From Denitromonas sp. (GTDB lineage: Bacteria; Pseudomonadota; Gammaproteobacteria; Burkholderiales; Rhodocyclaceae): 64,000 bases of DNA. The stretch lies in the NCBI RefSeq assembly GCF_034676725.1, contig NZ_JAUCBR010000004.1, positions 4,430,001 to 4,494,000 of the forward strand, given 5' to 3'. Positions 35,317 to 45,500 of this stretch are shown here, one piece after another. Under the pieces are notes generated by a model. It saw only the letters and a list, made by a program, of their open reading frames with translations, made no database searches and was not told the DNA's origin. The translations under genes were made by a program, and so were the position numbers. Numbering within the stretch: position 1 is the stretch's first letter; each line of letters opens with the position of its first letter.

Positions 35317-36132
35317 ATGAGCTATCTACAAGACCAGAAACCCGTCACGCTGACCACCCTCGGCAAGATGCGCGCCGACGGCGAGAAGATCGTCATGCTG
35401 ACCGGCTACGACGCAAGCTTTGCCGCACTGCTCGAGCGCTGCGGCGTCGACATCATCCTGGTGGGTGATTCGCTCGGCAACGTGCTGCAGGGCCAGAAAT
35501 CCACCCTGCCGGTGACCATGGAGCACATGGTCTATCACACCGAGTGCGTGGTGCGTGGCTGCCAGCGCCCCTTCATCATTGCCGACATGCCCTTCGGCAG
35601 CTACCACGAGACCCCCGAACAGGCGATGCGCAACGCCGCCCGCCTGATGGCCGCCGGCGCGCAGATGGTCAAGCTCGAAGGCGGCGCCTTCATGGCCGAG
35701 ACCGTGCGTTTCCTGGTCGAGCGGGGCGTGCCCGTCTGTGCCCACATCGGCCTCACCCCGCAGTCGGTCAACCAGCTCGGCGGCTACCGGGTACAGGGCC
35801 GCACCGACGAAGGCGCCGCCCGCCTGAAGGCCGACGCCCACGCCCTGGAGCAGGCCGGCGCGGCATTGATGGTGATGGAAATGGTGCCGGCGACCGTGGC
35901 CGCCGATGTCACCCGCAGCCTCACGTCGATGGCCACCATCGGCATCGGCGCCGGCGTGGACTGCGACGGCCAGGTGCTGGTGCTGCACGACCTGATCGGC
36001 GTATTCCCCGGCCACAAGGCGCGCTTTGCCAAGAACTTCATGGAAGGGGCCACCAGCATCGACGCGGCGGTGACCCGCTATGTCGAGGACGTGCGCAGCG
36101 CCCGCTTCCCCGCCCCCGAACACTGCTACTGA
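35317..36132 (+). CDS. panB: Ketopantoate hydroxymethyltransferase PanB
   Basis: 271 residues. GDSLGNVLQG and IADMPFGSY supply the metal-binding Asp residues, VKLEGG the Lys, and VMEMVPA the catalytic Glu. It converts ketoisovalerate to ketopantoate using methylene-THF. ATG 35317 was chosen for its AGAGAGA ribosome site and the conserved N-terminus. panC follows 19 bases later; panD is not in the window. Confidence 0.96.
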   Translation: MSYLQDQKPVTLTTLGKMRADGEKIVMLTGYDASFAALLERCGVDIILVGDSLGNVLQGQKSTLPVTMEHMVYHTECVVRGCQRPFIIADMPFGSYHETPEQAMRNAARLMAAGAQMVKLEGGAFMAETVRFLVERGVPVCAHIGLTPQSVNQLGGYRVQGRTDEGAARLKADAHALEQAGAALMVMEMVPATVAADVTRSLTSMATIGIGAGVDCDGQVLVLHDLIGVFPGHKARFAKNFMEGATSIDAAVTRYVEDVRSARFPAPEHCY

Positions 36133-36151
36133 TCCCGAACCAGGAGTCCGC

Positions 36152-36979
36152 ATGCAGATTCACACCACCGTTGACAGCCTGCGTGTCGCCCGCCGCTCCG
36201 CCGGCCGGGCCGCGCTCGTGCCGACCATGGGCAATCTCCACGAAGGGCATATCACCCTGATGCGCCAGGCCGGCGAACATGCCGACGCGGTGATCGCCAG
36301 CATCTTCGTCAACCGGCTGCAGTTCGGCCCCAACGACGACTTCGACAAATACCCGCGCACGCTCGAGGCCGACTTCGAAAAACTCGAGGCCGCCGGCGTC
36401 GCGCATGTGTTCACCCCCGACGAGTCGGCCATGTACCCGACACGGCAGACCTACCATGTCGACCCCGACCCGGCCCAGATCGCCACGCTCGAAGGTGCCT
36501 TCCGCCCCGGCCACTTCCGCGGCGTCGCCACCGTGGTGCTCAAGCTGCTCAACATCGTCCAGCCCGATGTGGCGCTGTTCGGCAAGAAGGACTACCAGCA
36601 GCTGATGGTCTTGCGCAACATGGTCCGTCAGCTGGCCATTCCGGTCGAGGTCCTGCCGGGCGAGACCGTGCGCGCCGACGACGGCCTCGCACTGTCCTCG
36701 CGCAACCGCTACCTGTCGGCCGACGAGCGCCGCGAAGCCGGCCGCATCTACCGCTGCCTGACCCGCATCCGCGACGCGATCCGCGCCGGCGACACCCATT
36801 TCGACGGCCTCGAACGCGCGGCCATGACTGAACTGGCCGCCCATCACTGGCAACCCGACTACGTGGCCGTACGCCGCCAGGCCGACCTGCAGGCGCCGCA
36901 GACGCCCAACGACGCGCTGGTGGTGCTCGCCGCAGCGCGCCTGGGCACCACCCGCCTCATCGACAACCTGGAAATCTGA
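36152..36979 (+). CDS. panC: Pantothenate synthetase PanC
   Basis: 275 residues. The HIGH-like PTMGNLHEGH, QFGPNDDFDKYPR, KKDYQQLMVLRN and the KMSKS-equivalent SSRNRYLS are all present. It joins pantoate and beta-alanine with ATP. ATG 36152 has AGGAG six bases upstream. Forms an operon with panB. Confidence 0.96.
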   Translation: MQIHTTVDSLRVARRSAGRAALVPTMGNLHEGHITLMRQAGEHADAVIASIFVNRLQFGPNDDFDKYPRTLEADFEKLEAAGVAHVFTPDESAMYPTRQTYHVDPDPAQIATLEGAFRPGHFRGVATVVLKLLNIVQPDVALFGKKDYQQLMVLRNMVRQLAIPVEVLPGETVRADDGLALSSRNRYLSADERREAGRIYRCLTRIRDAIRAGDTHFDGLERAAMTELAAHHWQPDYVAVRRQADLQAPQTPNDALVVLAAARLGTTRLIDNLEI

Positions 36980-37082
36980 ACGCATCCGGCATGCGGTTGA
37001 CCTGAATCAGCAACGTCCCCTGCGGACTCGGGCACGATCATGGCGTCGGCTCATCGCCCCCGCATTTGCAGGATCCGCGCTC

Positions 37083-37484
37083 ATGTTGCTCCGCGTCAGC
37101 CATCCGGAACGCCCACTGGTGTACGCCTGTTCAGGCTGCTCCAATGCCGCCCAGACGACCAACTACCTGGCCGTCAAGCTCGACCGCCTCGGCCTGGCCG
37201 AGATGTCGTGCGTGGCCGGGGTCGGTGCCGGCGTGTCGCACCTGCTCGAGGTGGCCCGCTCGGGCCGGCCGATCATCGCGCTCGACGGTTGCCACCTCGC
37301 CTGCGCCCGGCAATGCCTCGAAAACCAGGGCATCGTGCCTGACCGGCACTTCGTCATGACCCGGCTGAGCACGAAGCTGCGCTTCCACAAGGACTACGAT
37401 CCGCTGGAAGCCGAACGGATCGCCGAGCAGGTGGTGCTCGCCGCCGCCGAACTCCTCTCGCCCCAGCCCGTCCCGACACCCTGA
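37083..37484 (+). CDS. DGC-domain putative zinc-binding protein
   Basis: 133 residues. Cysteines are arranged as YACSGCSNAAQ near residue 15 and DGCHLACARQCL near residue 69; the DGC motif names the family, which is predicted to bind zinc or another metal through its four core cysteines. Function unknown. It lies 104 bases after panC and upstream of the CBS protein and norCB. Relatives often occur in respiratory or anaerobic contexts, which is only suggestive. A weak hairpin follows the stop. Confidence 0.8.
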   Translation: MLLRVSHPERPLVYACSGCSNAAQTTNYLAVKLDRLGLAEMSCVAGVGAGVSHLLEVARSGRPIIALDGCHLACARQCLENQGIVPDRHFVMTRLSTKLRFHKDYDPLEAERIAEQVVLAAAELLSPQPVPTP

Positions 37485-37499
37485 TCGAGCATGACGCGG

Positions 37500-37520
37500 C
37501 GCGCAAGACTTGCGCGTTTT
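37500..37520 (+). terminator. Weak terminator after the DGC gene
   Basis: CGCGCAAG (37500-37507) and CTTGCGCG (37509-37516) are exact complements, so the actual hairpin must open to a wider loop; TTTT follows. It lies 16 bases after the stop codon. Confidence 0.5.
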
Positions 37521-37640
37521 CGCAGTTCGTAACAAGCTTATGGCTCGGACGGGCCGCATAGGCCCTGAAAACGGCCAGGACGCGCATTCGCTCGATCGCC
37601 GTGCGACCGCTGACGCCCATTCCAGGAGGGAAATGAGACG

Positions 37641-38084
37641 ATGACAACAACCGTGCAACAGGTGCTCGAAAAAAAGGGCGCCCACGCCCACGCCGTCGCG
37701 CCGACCGCCACCGTGCTCGAGGCGCTGACCCAGATGGCCGAGCGTGACATCGGCGCCGTGCTGGTGCTCCAGGACGAACGGCTGGTTGGCATCTTCACCG
37801 AGCGCGACTATGCCCGCAAGGTCGCCCTGAAGGGGCTGTCATCCAAGGATGCGCTGATCAAGGACCTGATGACGCCGAATGTGTGCACCATCACCCCGTC
37901 CCACACCATCGACGACGTCATGTCGATCATGACCCAGAACCGCTTCCGCCACCTGCCGGTGGTCGACCACGGGAAAATCGCCGGCATCATCACCATCGGC
38001 GACGTGGTCAAGGCCGTCATTGCCGAACACGAGGCCACGATCCAGCATCTGTCGAGCTACATCTCGGGCGATATCGCCAGCTGA
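37641..38084 (+). CDS. Two-CBS-domain protein
   Basis: 147 residues made of two CBS motifs (about 10-65 and 75-135) with the usual GIFTERD and GIITIGDVV ends. Such stand-alone CBS pairs sense adenine nucleotides and regulate partners; the partner is unknown. It has a strong ribosome site (CAGGAGGG, about 11 bases upstream of ATG with ATGAGACG between). It is monocistronic, closed by a strong terminator, and sits just upstream of norCB. Confidence 0.88.
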   Translation: MTTTVQQVLEKKGAHAHAVAPTATVLEALTQMAERDIGAVLVLQDERLVGIFTERDYARKVALKGLSSKDALIKDLMTPNVCTITPSHTIDDVMSIMTQNRFRHLPVVDHGKIAGIITIGDVVKAVIAEHEATIQHLSSYISGDIAS

Positions 38085-38101
38085 ATTTCTGCCCTCCCTG
38101 T

Positions 38102-38135
38102 ACAAACGGCCCGCCAGCGCGGGCCGTTTGTCTTT
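38102..38135 (+). terminator. Strong terminator after the CBS gene
   Basis: A perfect 13-bp stem (38102-38114 pairing with 38119-38131) with a 4-base loop CAGC is followed by CTTTCT. Confidence 0.9.
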
Positions 38136-38238
38136 CTGGCCCCTTGGTCCGCCACGCCCGGCTCACGACGACGACATCGCAAACCGCGCCGCCGCGCCGC
38201 GAAAAAACGGGCTGATCGCCCATAACCACAAGGGTTTT

Positions 38239-38267
38239 GGGGGAATAACATTGCGCGCTTATCCCCC
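38239..38267. promoter_or_regulatory. G5/C5 dyad upstream of norC
   Basis: GGGGGAATAA (38239-38248) and TTATCCCCC (38259-38267) form an inverted repeat with one bulged A, seven bases upstream of the FNR-type box. Possible second regulator site; a palindrome GCTGTACAGC (38330-38339) lies downstream, near the expected core promoter. Confidence 0.35.
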
Positions 38268-38273
38268 ATCAAG

Positions 38274-38287
38274 TTGACTCGCATCAA
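38274..38287 (+). promoter_or_regulatory. FNR/Dnr-type box before norCB
   Basis: TTGAC-TCGC-ATCAA differs from the TTGAT-N4-ATCAA consensus at one base. Its centre is about 80 bases upstream of the norC ATG. This predicts control by an Fnr, Dnr or Nnr regulator responding to low oxygen or NO. Confidence 0.75.
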
Positions 38288-38360
38288 TGCCGCGCGACGG
38301 GCGGACGCGCACCATGCGCCCCAAGCTGTGCTGTACAGCGATATCCAATGGGGAGGCTCC

Positions 38361-38786
38361 ATGAGCGGTACATTTACCAAATCCATGGCGCGAAACATCT
38401 TTTACGGGGGTTCGGTGTTCTTCGCCCTCCTGTTTCTCGCGCTGTCCTTCGACACAATGAAGGAACTTCCAAAACGCGACAACCGCGCCAACTTGACCGA
38501 AGCGGTGATCAACGGCAAGAAGCTGTGGGAAGTCAACAACTGCATCGGCTGTCACTCGCTGCTGGGCGAAGGCGCTTACTTTGCGCCGGAACTGGGTAAC
38601 GTGTATCCGCGCCGTGGCCCGGAGTTCATCAAGGCCTGGATCCAGGCTCAGCCGACCGGCGCCCCCGGTCGTCGCCAGATGCCGAACTTCGGCTTCACCG
38701 ACAAAGAGTTGGACGATCTCGTGGAATTCCTGAAGTACAGCTCCGAGATCAACACTGCCAACTGGCCGCCTAACATCGAAGGCTGA
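38361..38786 (+). CDS. norC: Nitric oxide reductase cytochrome c subunit NorC
   Basis: 141 residues. One N-terminal membrane helix (about 12-32), one haem c site CIGCH near residue 61 and a Met ligand in RQMPNFGFTDKEL. NorC passes electrons from periplasmic donors to NorB. ATG 38361 follows a GGGGAGG ribosome site; norB starts 35 bases after the stop with its own GAGGAG site. Preceded by the FNR-type box, so it is the first gene of the norCB transcript. Confidence 0.96.
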   Translation: MSGTFTKSMARNIFYGGSVFFALLFLALSFDTMKELPKRDNRANLTEAVINGKKLWEVNNCIGCHSLLGEGAYFAPELGNVYPRRGPEFIKAWIQAQPTGAPGRRQMPNFGFTDKELDDLVEFLKYSSEINTANWPPNIEG

Positions 38787-38821
38787 TTCCGGCTATCTGA
38801 CGAAATCTGAGGAGATTTAAC

Positions 38822-40198
38822 ATGCAATACAAATCCCAGGCCGTCGCGAAGCCGTATTTCATTGCGGCCATCGCGCTCTTTACCGGACAGATCCTGTTCG
38901 GCCTCATCATGGGCCTGCAGTATGTGATCGGTGACTTCCTGTTCCCCTACATTCCGTTCAACGTGGCACGGATGGTGCACACCAACCTGCTGATCGTGTG
39001 GCTGCTGTTCGGCTTCATGGGCGCTGCCTACTACATGATCCCGGAAGAATGCGAGACTGAACTGTTCTCGCCCAAACTGGCCCTGGCCATGTTCTGGATC
39101 TTCCTGGTCGCGGGTGCACTGACCATCGTCGGCTACCTGGCACTGCCCTACGCCAAGCTCGCCGAACTGACCGGCAACGACCTCCTCGCCACCATGGGAC
39201 GAGAGTTCCTTGAACAGCCATTAATCACAAAGATAGGCATCGTGGTTGTGGCGCTCGCCTTCCTCTTCAACCTCACCCTGACCATGCTGAAGGGCCGCAA
39301 GACCTCCATCAGCCTGGTGCTCATGCTGGGTCTGTGGGGTCTGGCGATCTTCTTCCTGTTCTCCTTCTACAACCCGCACAACCTCGTGCTGGACAAGTTC
39401 TTCTGGTGGTGGGTTGTTCACCTCTGGGTGGAAGGCGTCTGGGAACTGATCCTCGGTGCGCTGCTGGCCTTCGTGCTGATCAAGGTGACGGGTGTCGACC
39501 GCGAAGTGATCGAGAAGTGGCTGTACGTCATCATCACGCTGACGCTGATCACCGGCATCATCGGTACGGGTCACCACTACTTCTGGATCGGTACGCCTGA
39601 GTACTGGCAGTGGTGGGGTTCGATCTTCTCCGCACTGGAGCCGATCCCCTTCTTCGCCATGACCGTCTTCGCCTTCAACATGGTGAACCGTCGTCGCCGC
39701 GACCATCCGAACAAGGCCGCCACCCTGTGGGCCCTCGGTACCGGTGTGATGTCCTTCCTGGGCGCTGGCGTGTGGGGCTTCCTGCACACCCTGGCACCGG
39801 TGAACTACTACACCCACGGCACGCAGGTCACCGCGGCTCACGGCCACATGGCCTTCTACGGCGCCTACGCCATGGTCGTGCTGTGCATCATCAGCTACGC
39901 CATGCCGATCCTGCGCGGCCGTGCGGCCAACAGCAACAAGGCACAGGTCATGGAAATGTGGAGCTTCTGGCTGATGACCGTCGCCATGGTCTTCATCACG
40001 CTGTTCCTGACCGCCGCCGGCATCCTGCAAGTCTGGCTGCAGCGCTTCAGCGACACGCCGATCTCGTTCATGGCAGCACAGGACCAGATCAGCCTGTTCT
40101 ACTGGATGCGTGAATGGGCCGGTGTGATGTTCCTGGTCGGCCTGTTGGTGTACATCGCCAGCTTCTTCGTGAAGGGCGAGACCAAAGCCGCCGCTTAA
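38822..40198 (+). CDS. norB: Nitric oxide reductase catalytic subunit NorB
   Basis: 458 residues, about 12 membrane helices, haem-copper oxidase superfamily, cytochrome c dependent type. The metal ligands are visible: His in RMVHTNLLIVW, HLWVEGVWE with the essential Glu pair, GTGHHYFWIG, a Glu in SALEPIPFF and the haem His residues in AAHGHMAFYGAY. It reduces two NO to N2O at a haem b3/Fe-B centre. It is closed by a strong terminator; norQ and norD, which usually follow and assist assembly, are not in the window. Confidence 0.97.
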   Translation: MQYKSQAVAKPYFIAAIALFTGQILFGLIMGLQYVIGDFLFPYIPFNVARMVHTNLLIVWLLFGFMGAAYYMIPEECETELFSPKLALAMFWIFLVAGALTIVGYLALPYAKLAELTGNDLLATMGREFLEQPLITKIGIVVVALAFLFNLTLTMLKGRKTSISLVLMLGLWGLAIFFLFSFYNPHNLVLDKFFWWWVVHLWVEGVWELILGALLAFVLIKVTGVDREVIEKWLYVIITLTLITGIIGTGHHYFWIGTPEYWQWWGSIFSALEPIPFFAMTVFAFNMVNRRRRDHPNKAATLWALGTGVMSFLGAGVWGFLHTLAPVNYYTHGTQVTAAHGHMAFYGAYAMVVLCIISYAMPILRGRAANSNKAQVMEMWSFWLMTVAMVFITLFLTAAGILQVWLQRFSDTPISFMAAQDQISLFYWMREWAGVMFLVGLLVYIASFFVKGETKAAA

Positions 40199-40221
40199 TC
40201 GCGCCAGGCAAGTAGTCACGC

Positions 40222-40257
40222 GGGGGGCGGTCCGAAAGGGCCGCCCCCGTCTTTTTT
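40222..40257 (+). terminator. Terminator after norB
   Basis: GGGGGCGG (40223-40230) pairs with CCGCCCCC (40241-40248), extended by TCC/GGG around a GAAA tetraloop, followed by TCTTTTTT. Confidence 0.92.
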
Positions 40258-40402
40258 CTTGCAGGCACCACCCTCACGTGGCGCCCTGCCAGCCGCGGCT
40301 CAAGTTTCCGCCGCCCTCGTCGCTATCACTTAAGTATTAACCCGTCGTGGCCGCCCGCTGGCAGCCCAGTCGCCCCGACTCCCGAGGACACCCTGACGCG
40401 TC

Positions 40403-42412
40403 ATGCCCCGACGACGACCCCCCAGCCGATTGGCATCCCCACTGAACGCCATTGCCGCGGCGTGCGCGCTCCTGTGCTGCCAGCTCGCGATAGCCGCCGA
40501 AACCGAGCCCGACCCGCTTTTCGACGCGGACCTCGACACGCTGGTCCGCCTCGAGACCATCGTCGATGCCGGCCGCTTTCCGCAGCAACGCATCAACGCC
40601 CCGTCGCGCGTCACCATCGTCACCGCGCAGCAAATCGAAGCCTATGGCTACCGCACGCTCGCCGATGTGCTGCGCAGCATGCGCGGGCTGTACACCACCT
40701 ACGACCGCAACTATCAGTACCTGGGCGCGCGTGGCTTTGCCCGGCCCGGTGACTACAACACCCGTGTGATGATCCTGGTCGACGGCATGCGCCTGGCCGA
40801 TCCGGTCTTCGGCCAGGGCTCCATCGGCACGGCCTTCCCGGTTGACCTCGCCCTGATCAAGCGCGTCGAGTTCCTGCCTGGCCCGGGCTCGGCGGCCTAT
40901 GGCAACAACGCCCTGCTCGGCCTGATCAACATCGTGACGCGTGATCCGATACCCGATGCCAGCCAGCACATCCGGCTGGAAGCCGGCAGCGAGGGCCGCT
41001 CGGGCGGCCAGGCCACGATCGACCAGCCCCTGGGCGCCGACGCACGCCTGCTGCTGTCGGCCAGCCGCACCCGCAGCGCGGGCGGCGACCACTACTATGC
41101 CGAGTTCGACAGCCCGCAGACCAATCACGGCGTGGCCGACGGGCTCGACGGTGACGCGCACAACCGGTTGTTTGCCAAGCTGGTATTCGAGCACTGGCAC
41201 TTTGAACTGATCGCCAGCCAGCGCACCAAAGCCGTTCCGACCGGCGCGTTCGACCAGCGCTTCAACGACCCCCGCAGCCGCACCGACGACGACTACCTGA
41301 TGCTCTCGGCGGCGCGCGAGTTCAGCGTATCGGCCGACACCACCGCCCATCTGCAGGCAAGCTTCAGCCAGTACGACTACACCGGCCGCTATCCCTACGA
41401 CTACCCACCAGTCACGCTCGCCGAAGACCGCGCCCGGGGGCAACGGACAGGCCTGGAGACCCAGTGGGTCAGTCGCGCCATCACGCACCATACGCTGCGC
41501 TTCTGGGGCGAGTTCTTTCACGATGGCCTCATCGAGCAACGCTACCGTGACCTCGCCCCCTATCAGTCCTACCTCGACGATCGGCGCAGCGGCCAGCGCT
41601 GGGGCCTGTTCGTCGAAGACGAAATTGCCCTGACCGACCGCTGGCAACTCAACCTCGGCCTGCGCTGGGACCGCCAATGGACCGGCCATGTCACCGCCCA
41701 CCCCCGACTCGGGCTGATCCACCGGCTCAACGACACCAACACCCTCAAGCTGCTCTACGGCAGCGCCAGCCGGGCCCCCACCGCCTATGAGCGCTACTAC
41801 GCCATCCCGGGCCTGAACACCGCAAACCCCACCTTGCGTTCCGAAACCATCCGCACGCTGGAGGCCGTTCACGAGTACGAGCAGGACGGCGTCAAGGTGT
41901 CCGGCTCGCTGTTCCGCTATCGCATCAGCAACCTCATCGACAGCGTCGTCAACCCCAGCGACGACAGCGTCAGCTTTCGCAACGTCGCCCAGGCCAGCGC
42001 CTACGGCCTCGAATTCGAAGGCGAGATCGCGAGCCGCACCGGCAGCCGCCTGGGGGTGAACTACACCTGGCAGCACAGCCGCAACGACACCACCGGCAAG
42101 GCGCTCGGCAACGTGCCCCGCCACATGCTCAAGGCCAACTGGCTGACGCACTGGACACCCAGGCTGCAGTCGGGGCTCGAGGTGCAGTACGAGAGCGGAC
42201 GGAACACCCTCGAAGGCAGCCATACCGGCGGGCGCACCCTCGCCAACCTCACCTTGATCAGCCGACACCTGCCCCACGGCATCGAACTCAGTGTCAGCGC
42301 CACCAACCTGTTCGACAAGCGCTATGCCGAACCGGCCTCGCTCGACCATCAGCAGGACCGGCTGCGCCAGGACGGACGCCAGTTCAACGTCGTGTTGCGT
42401 GTGCCGCTATGA
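40403..42412 (+). CDS. TonB-dependent outer-membrane receptor
   Basis: 669 residues. Signal peptide to about residue 32, TonB-box-like region, plug domain (about 55-170, with VTIVTAQQIEAYGYRTLADVL and VDGMRLADP) and a 22-strand barrel ending in a C-terminal LRVPL. The plug family is that of the vitamin B12/colicin I receptor group, but no cobalamin riboswitch or iron box was found upstream, so the ligand is unknown. A PAS-GGDEF-EAL gene follows after 150 bases in the same direction. Confidence 0.87.
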   Translation: MPRRRPPSRLASPLNAIAAACALLCCQLAIAAETEPDPLFDADLDTLVRLETIVDAGRFPQQRINAPSRVTIVTAQQIEAYGYRTLADVLRSMRGLYTTYDRNYQYLGARGFARPGDYNTRVMILVDGMRLADPVFGQGSIGTAFPVDLALIKRVEFLPGPGSAAYGNNALLGLINIVTRDPIPDASQHIRLEAGSEGRSGGQATIDQPLGADARLLLSASRTRSAGGDHYYAEFDSPQTNHGVADGLDGDAHNRLFAKLVFEHWHFELIASQRTKAVPTGAFDQRFNDPRSRTDDDYLMLSAAREFSVSADTTAHLQASFSQYDYTGRYPYDYPPVTLAEDRARGQRTGLETQWVSRAITHHTLRFWGEFFHDGLIEQRYRDLAPYQSYLDDRRSGQRWGLFVEDEIALTDRWQLNLGLRWDRQWTGHVTAHPRLGLIHRLNDTNTLKLLYGSASRAPTAYERYYAIPGLNTANPTLRSETIRTLEAVHEYEQDGVKVSGSLFRYRISNLIDSVVNPSDDSVSFRNVAQASAYGLEFEGEIASRTGSRLGVNYTWQHSRNDTTGKALGNVPRHMLKANWLTHWTPRLQSGLEVQYESGRNTLEGSHTGGRTLANLTLISRHLPHGIELSVSATNLFDKRYAEPASLDHQQDRLRQDGRQFNVVLRVPL

Positions 42413-42562
42413 CGATTCCCGCTCCCGCGACGCACGTGGCAAACTCAAGCCGTGTGCCGATCCAGCCGTTGACCCTGGTATTGACCTGCGGCCGCAGCGC
42501 CAGGCGGCGCGAGCCCGGCCCGCCGCACTGCCCCGTCCCGACAACACCGGCCCAGGACGCCA

Positions 42563-45500
42563 ATGCGACCGTCTGTAAAAATTCGCTCGATTCCGCTCAG
42601 TGTGCGGATTGCCGTCGGCGCGGTCGTCCTCACCGTGCTGGCGGCGTTCGGGCTCATCAAGCTGCTCAGCGCCGACCAGCAGGCCCGCCTGCTCAGCCGG
42701 CATGAAACGGCCCTGATCAAGACCCTGGAGCACAACGGCGAGGCCCTGCGCACCCGGATCAACGAGATCCGCGCCTCCGTGCTTTTCCTCGCCGGCCTGC
42801 CCCCCGTGTCCGGCATCGCCCGTGCCGAGGCCAACCAAGGCATCGATCCGGAAGGCGCCGAGACCACCGAGCGCTGGCGCGAGCGGCTCGACGAGATCTT
42901 TTCGCGTTACGCCACCACCTACCCGAACTACCAGCAGATCCAGCTGGTCAGCGCGAGCGGCCGCCACCGCGAGCTGGTCCGGGTCGAACGGCGCGGTAAC
43001 GCCAGTGTCGTCGTCCCCGCCAGCGCGCTGCAAAACGCGACGGATTCGGCGTTGATCCACGGTAGCTCGGTACTGACCCCGGGCGAGGTGTTCCTCGTCG
43101 GTCTGCGCTCACCGGCAGTCACGCCAGGCGAGCCCGGCGACACCCCGCCTACCCTGCGTGCAGCCACCCCGGTGCTCAGCCCCAATGGCGAAGTCTTCGG
43201 CGTCATCCTGGTGCACGTCGCCTTTGATCACCTCACCGATGCCATCCTCAACAACCTGCCCGACGGCGTCAGCGCCTTCCTGGCCGCCGACGATGGCCAC
43301 TACCTCCATCCGCCCTCGCCGGACGCCCAGATCATTCCCCCATGGGCGCGCCACTTTCCCGCCTCCGGCGTCGGCACGCAGGCCTCGGCGCAACGGGCGG
43401 CGGTAGCGCGGGTCAGCGCCGCGCCGGCGCCACTTCTGACCATCGGCAGCCAGGTGCACTTCGACCCAGAACACCCCGAGCGCTACCTCACGCTCTTCTA
43501 CACCCTGCCGGCCGCGGCCATCGGCGACGGCACCAGCCGCTCCCGCGCCCTGGCCGTCGCCGGCGTCGGCGCTGGCTCCCTGCTGATCGCCGGCCTGCTC
43601 GTCTGGATGATCCGCCGCACCTTCCAGCCACTGGCCCAGCTCGCCCGTGCCGGCGAGGCCATGGCCCGCGGACGCTACGACACCCCCCTGCCCCCCCTGC
43701 TCGACAGCGAACTGCGCGGACTCGGCCAGGCCTTCTCTGCCATGCAGGTCAATATCGCCCAGCGCGAAGCCGAGTTTCGCGCCGTCACCGCCACCTCGCC
43801 GGATGCGTTCTGGGCACTTGACATGGACGGGCAGATACTCGATGTCAACAAGGCCAGCGAACGCCTGCTGGGCTACACGCGCGAGGAGTTGCTCACGCTG
43901 CGCCTGAGCGATCTGGAAGCCCACAAGACGCCGGAGGAGATCCGCGCCCAGATCAGCGAAATCGTGGCCAGCGGCGGGGGCATGATCGTCACCGACTATC
44001 GCCGCCGCGAGGGCAGCTGCGTGCCGGTCGAGATCACCATCAGCCACTGGCCGATCTCCGGCGGGCGACTGTTCGGCTTCATCCGCGACATTACCGAACG
44101 ACGCTGCGTGGAAGAGGCGATCCGCCAGAGCGAGGAGCGCTACCGCCTGCTCTTCGCCAACAGCCCGCAGCCAATGTGGCTGCTCGACGAGAACAGCCTG
44201 CGCTTCATCGATGTCAATGATGCGGCCGTGGCCCACTACGGGTTCAGCCGGGCCGAATTCCTGGCCATGACGCTCACCGACCTGCACCCGGTGCGCGACG
44301 TGCCCCGCCTGATCAAGACCATCGAGGAGACCCCCTCGGGACGGATGTCCGGCGAGTTCCAGCACCGTACACGCGACGGTCGCACCATCGATACCGTGAT
44401 GTGGACCGAGCGGATCAAGAGCGGCACCGGTGCCGAGCGGATCGCCCTGATCCACGACATCTCCGAGCGCAAGCGCACCGAGCAGAGCCTGCGCCTGTAC
44501 GCCAACATCTTCGAGCGCAGCGGCGAGGCGATCCTCATCAGCGACGCGCGCAACCGGATCATCGGCATCAACCCCGCATTCACCGAGCTGACCGGCTACA
44601 CCCTGGAAGAGGTACGCGACAAGGACCCGAAAATGCTCGCCTCGGGCGGCACCCCGCCGGAGGTCTATCGTGGCATGTGGCAAGCGCTCCAGGTGGCGGG
44701 GTTCTGGCAGGGCGAGCTGATCGACCGCCGCAAGGACGGCAGTACCTACCCGAAGTGGGCGGTGATCTCGGTCATCCGGAACGACGCCGGCGACATCTCC
44801 CACTACATGGCCAGCTTCACCGACATCACCGAGCGCAAGGCGGCCGAAGAACGCATCCGCTACCTCGCCCACCATGACGACCTGACCGGACTGATCAACC
44901 GCTACAGCCTTGAACACCGGCTCAAGCAGGCCATCAACAGCACCCGGCGCGAAGGGCGCTGCCTGGCGGTGATGTTCATCGACATGGACCGCTTCAAGCT
45001 GATCAACGACACGCTCGGCCACCATGTGGGCGACAAGCTGTTGCAGGAGGTTGCCCGCCGGCTGCGCCACTGCGTGCGCGAAAGCGATATCGTGGCCCGC
45101 CTGGGCGGCGACGAGTTCGTGCTGGTGGCAACCTCGCTCCACGCCCCCGCCGATGCCCTGACCATCGCCCGCGACACACGACAAGCTCTCGCCCGCCCCT
45201 ATCTGCTCGACGGCACGCCCCTGCATTCGAGCCCGAGCATCGGCGTCGCCCTCTTCCCGGACGACGGTGCGGACACCGACAGCCTGATGAAGAACGCCGA
45301 TACGGCGATGTACCACGCCAAGGAGCAGGGCCGGAACAACGTCCAGTTCTTCACCGCGGCCATGAACGCCGCCGCCGCCGAGCGCGTGGCGCTGGAAACC
45401 GAGCTGCGCCAGGCGCTCGACACCGGCCAGTTCATCCTCCACTACCAGCCCCAGGTCGAGACCCAGAGCCAGGAGCTGCAGGCCGTCGAGGCACTGGTGC

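Noticed and set aside
40258..40402. Search for a cobalamin riboswitch before the TonB receptor
   Set aside because: No B12-box-like sequence and the gap after the terminator is only about 145 bases.
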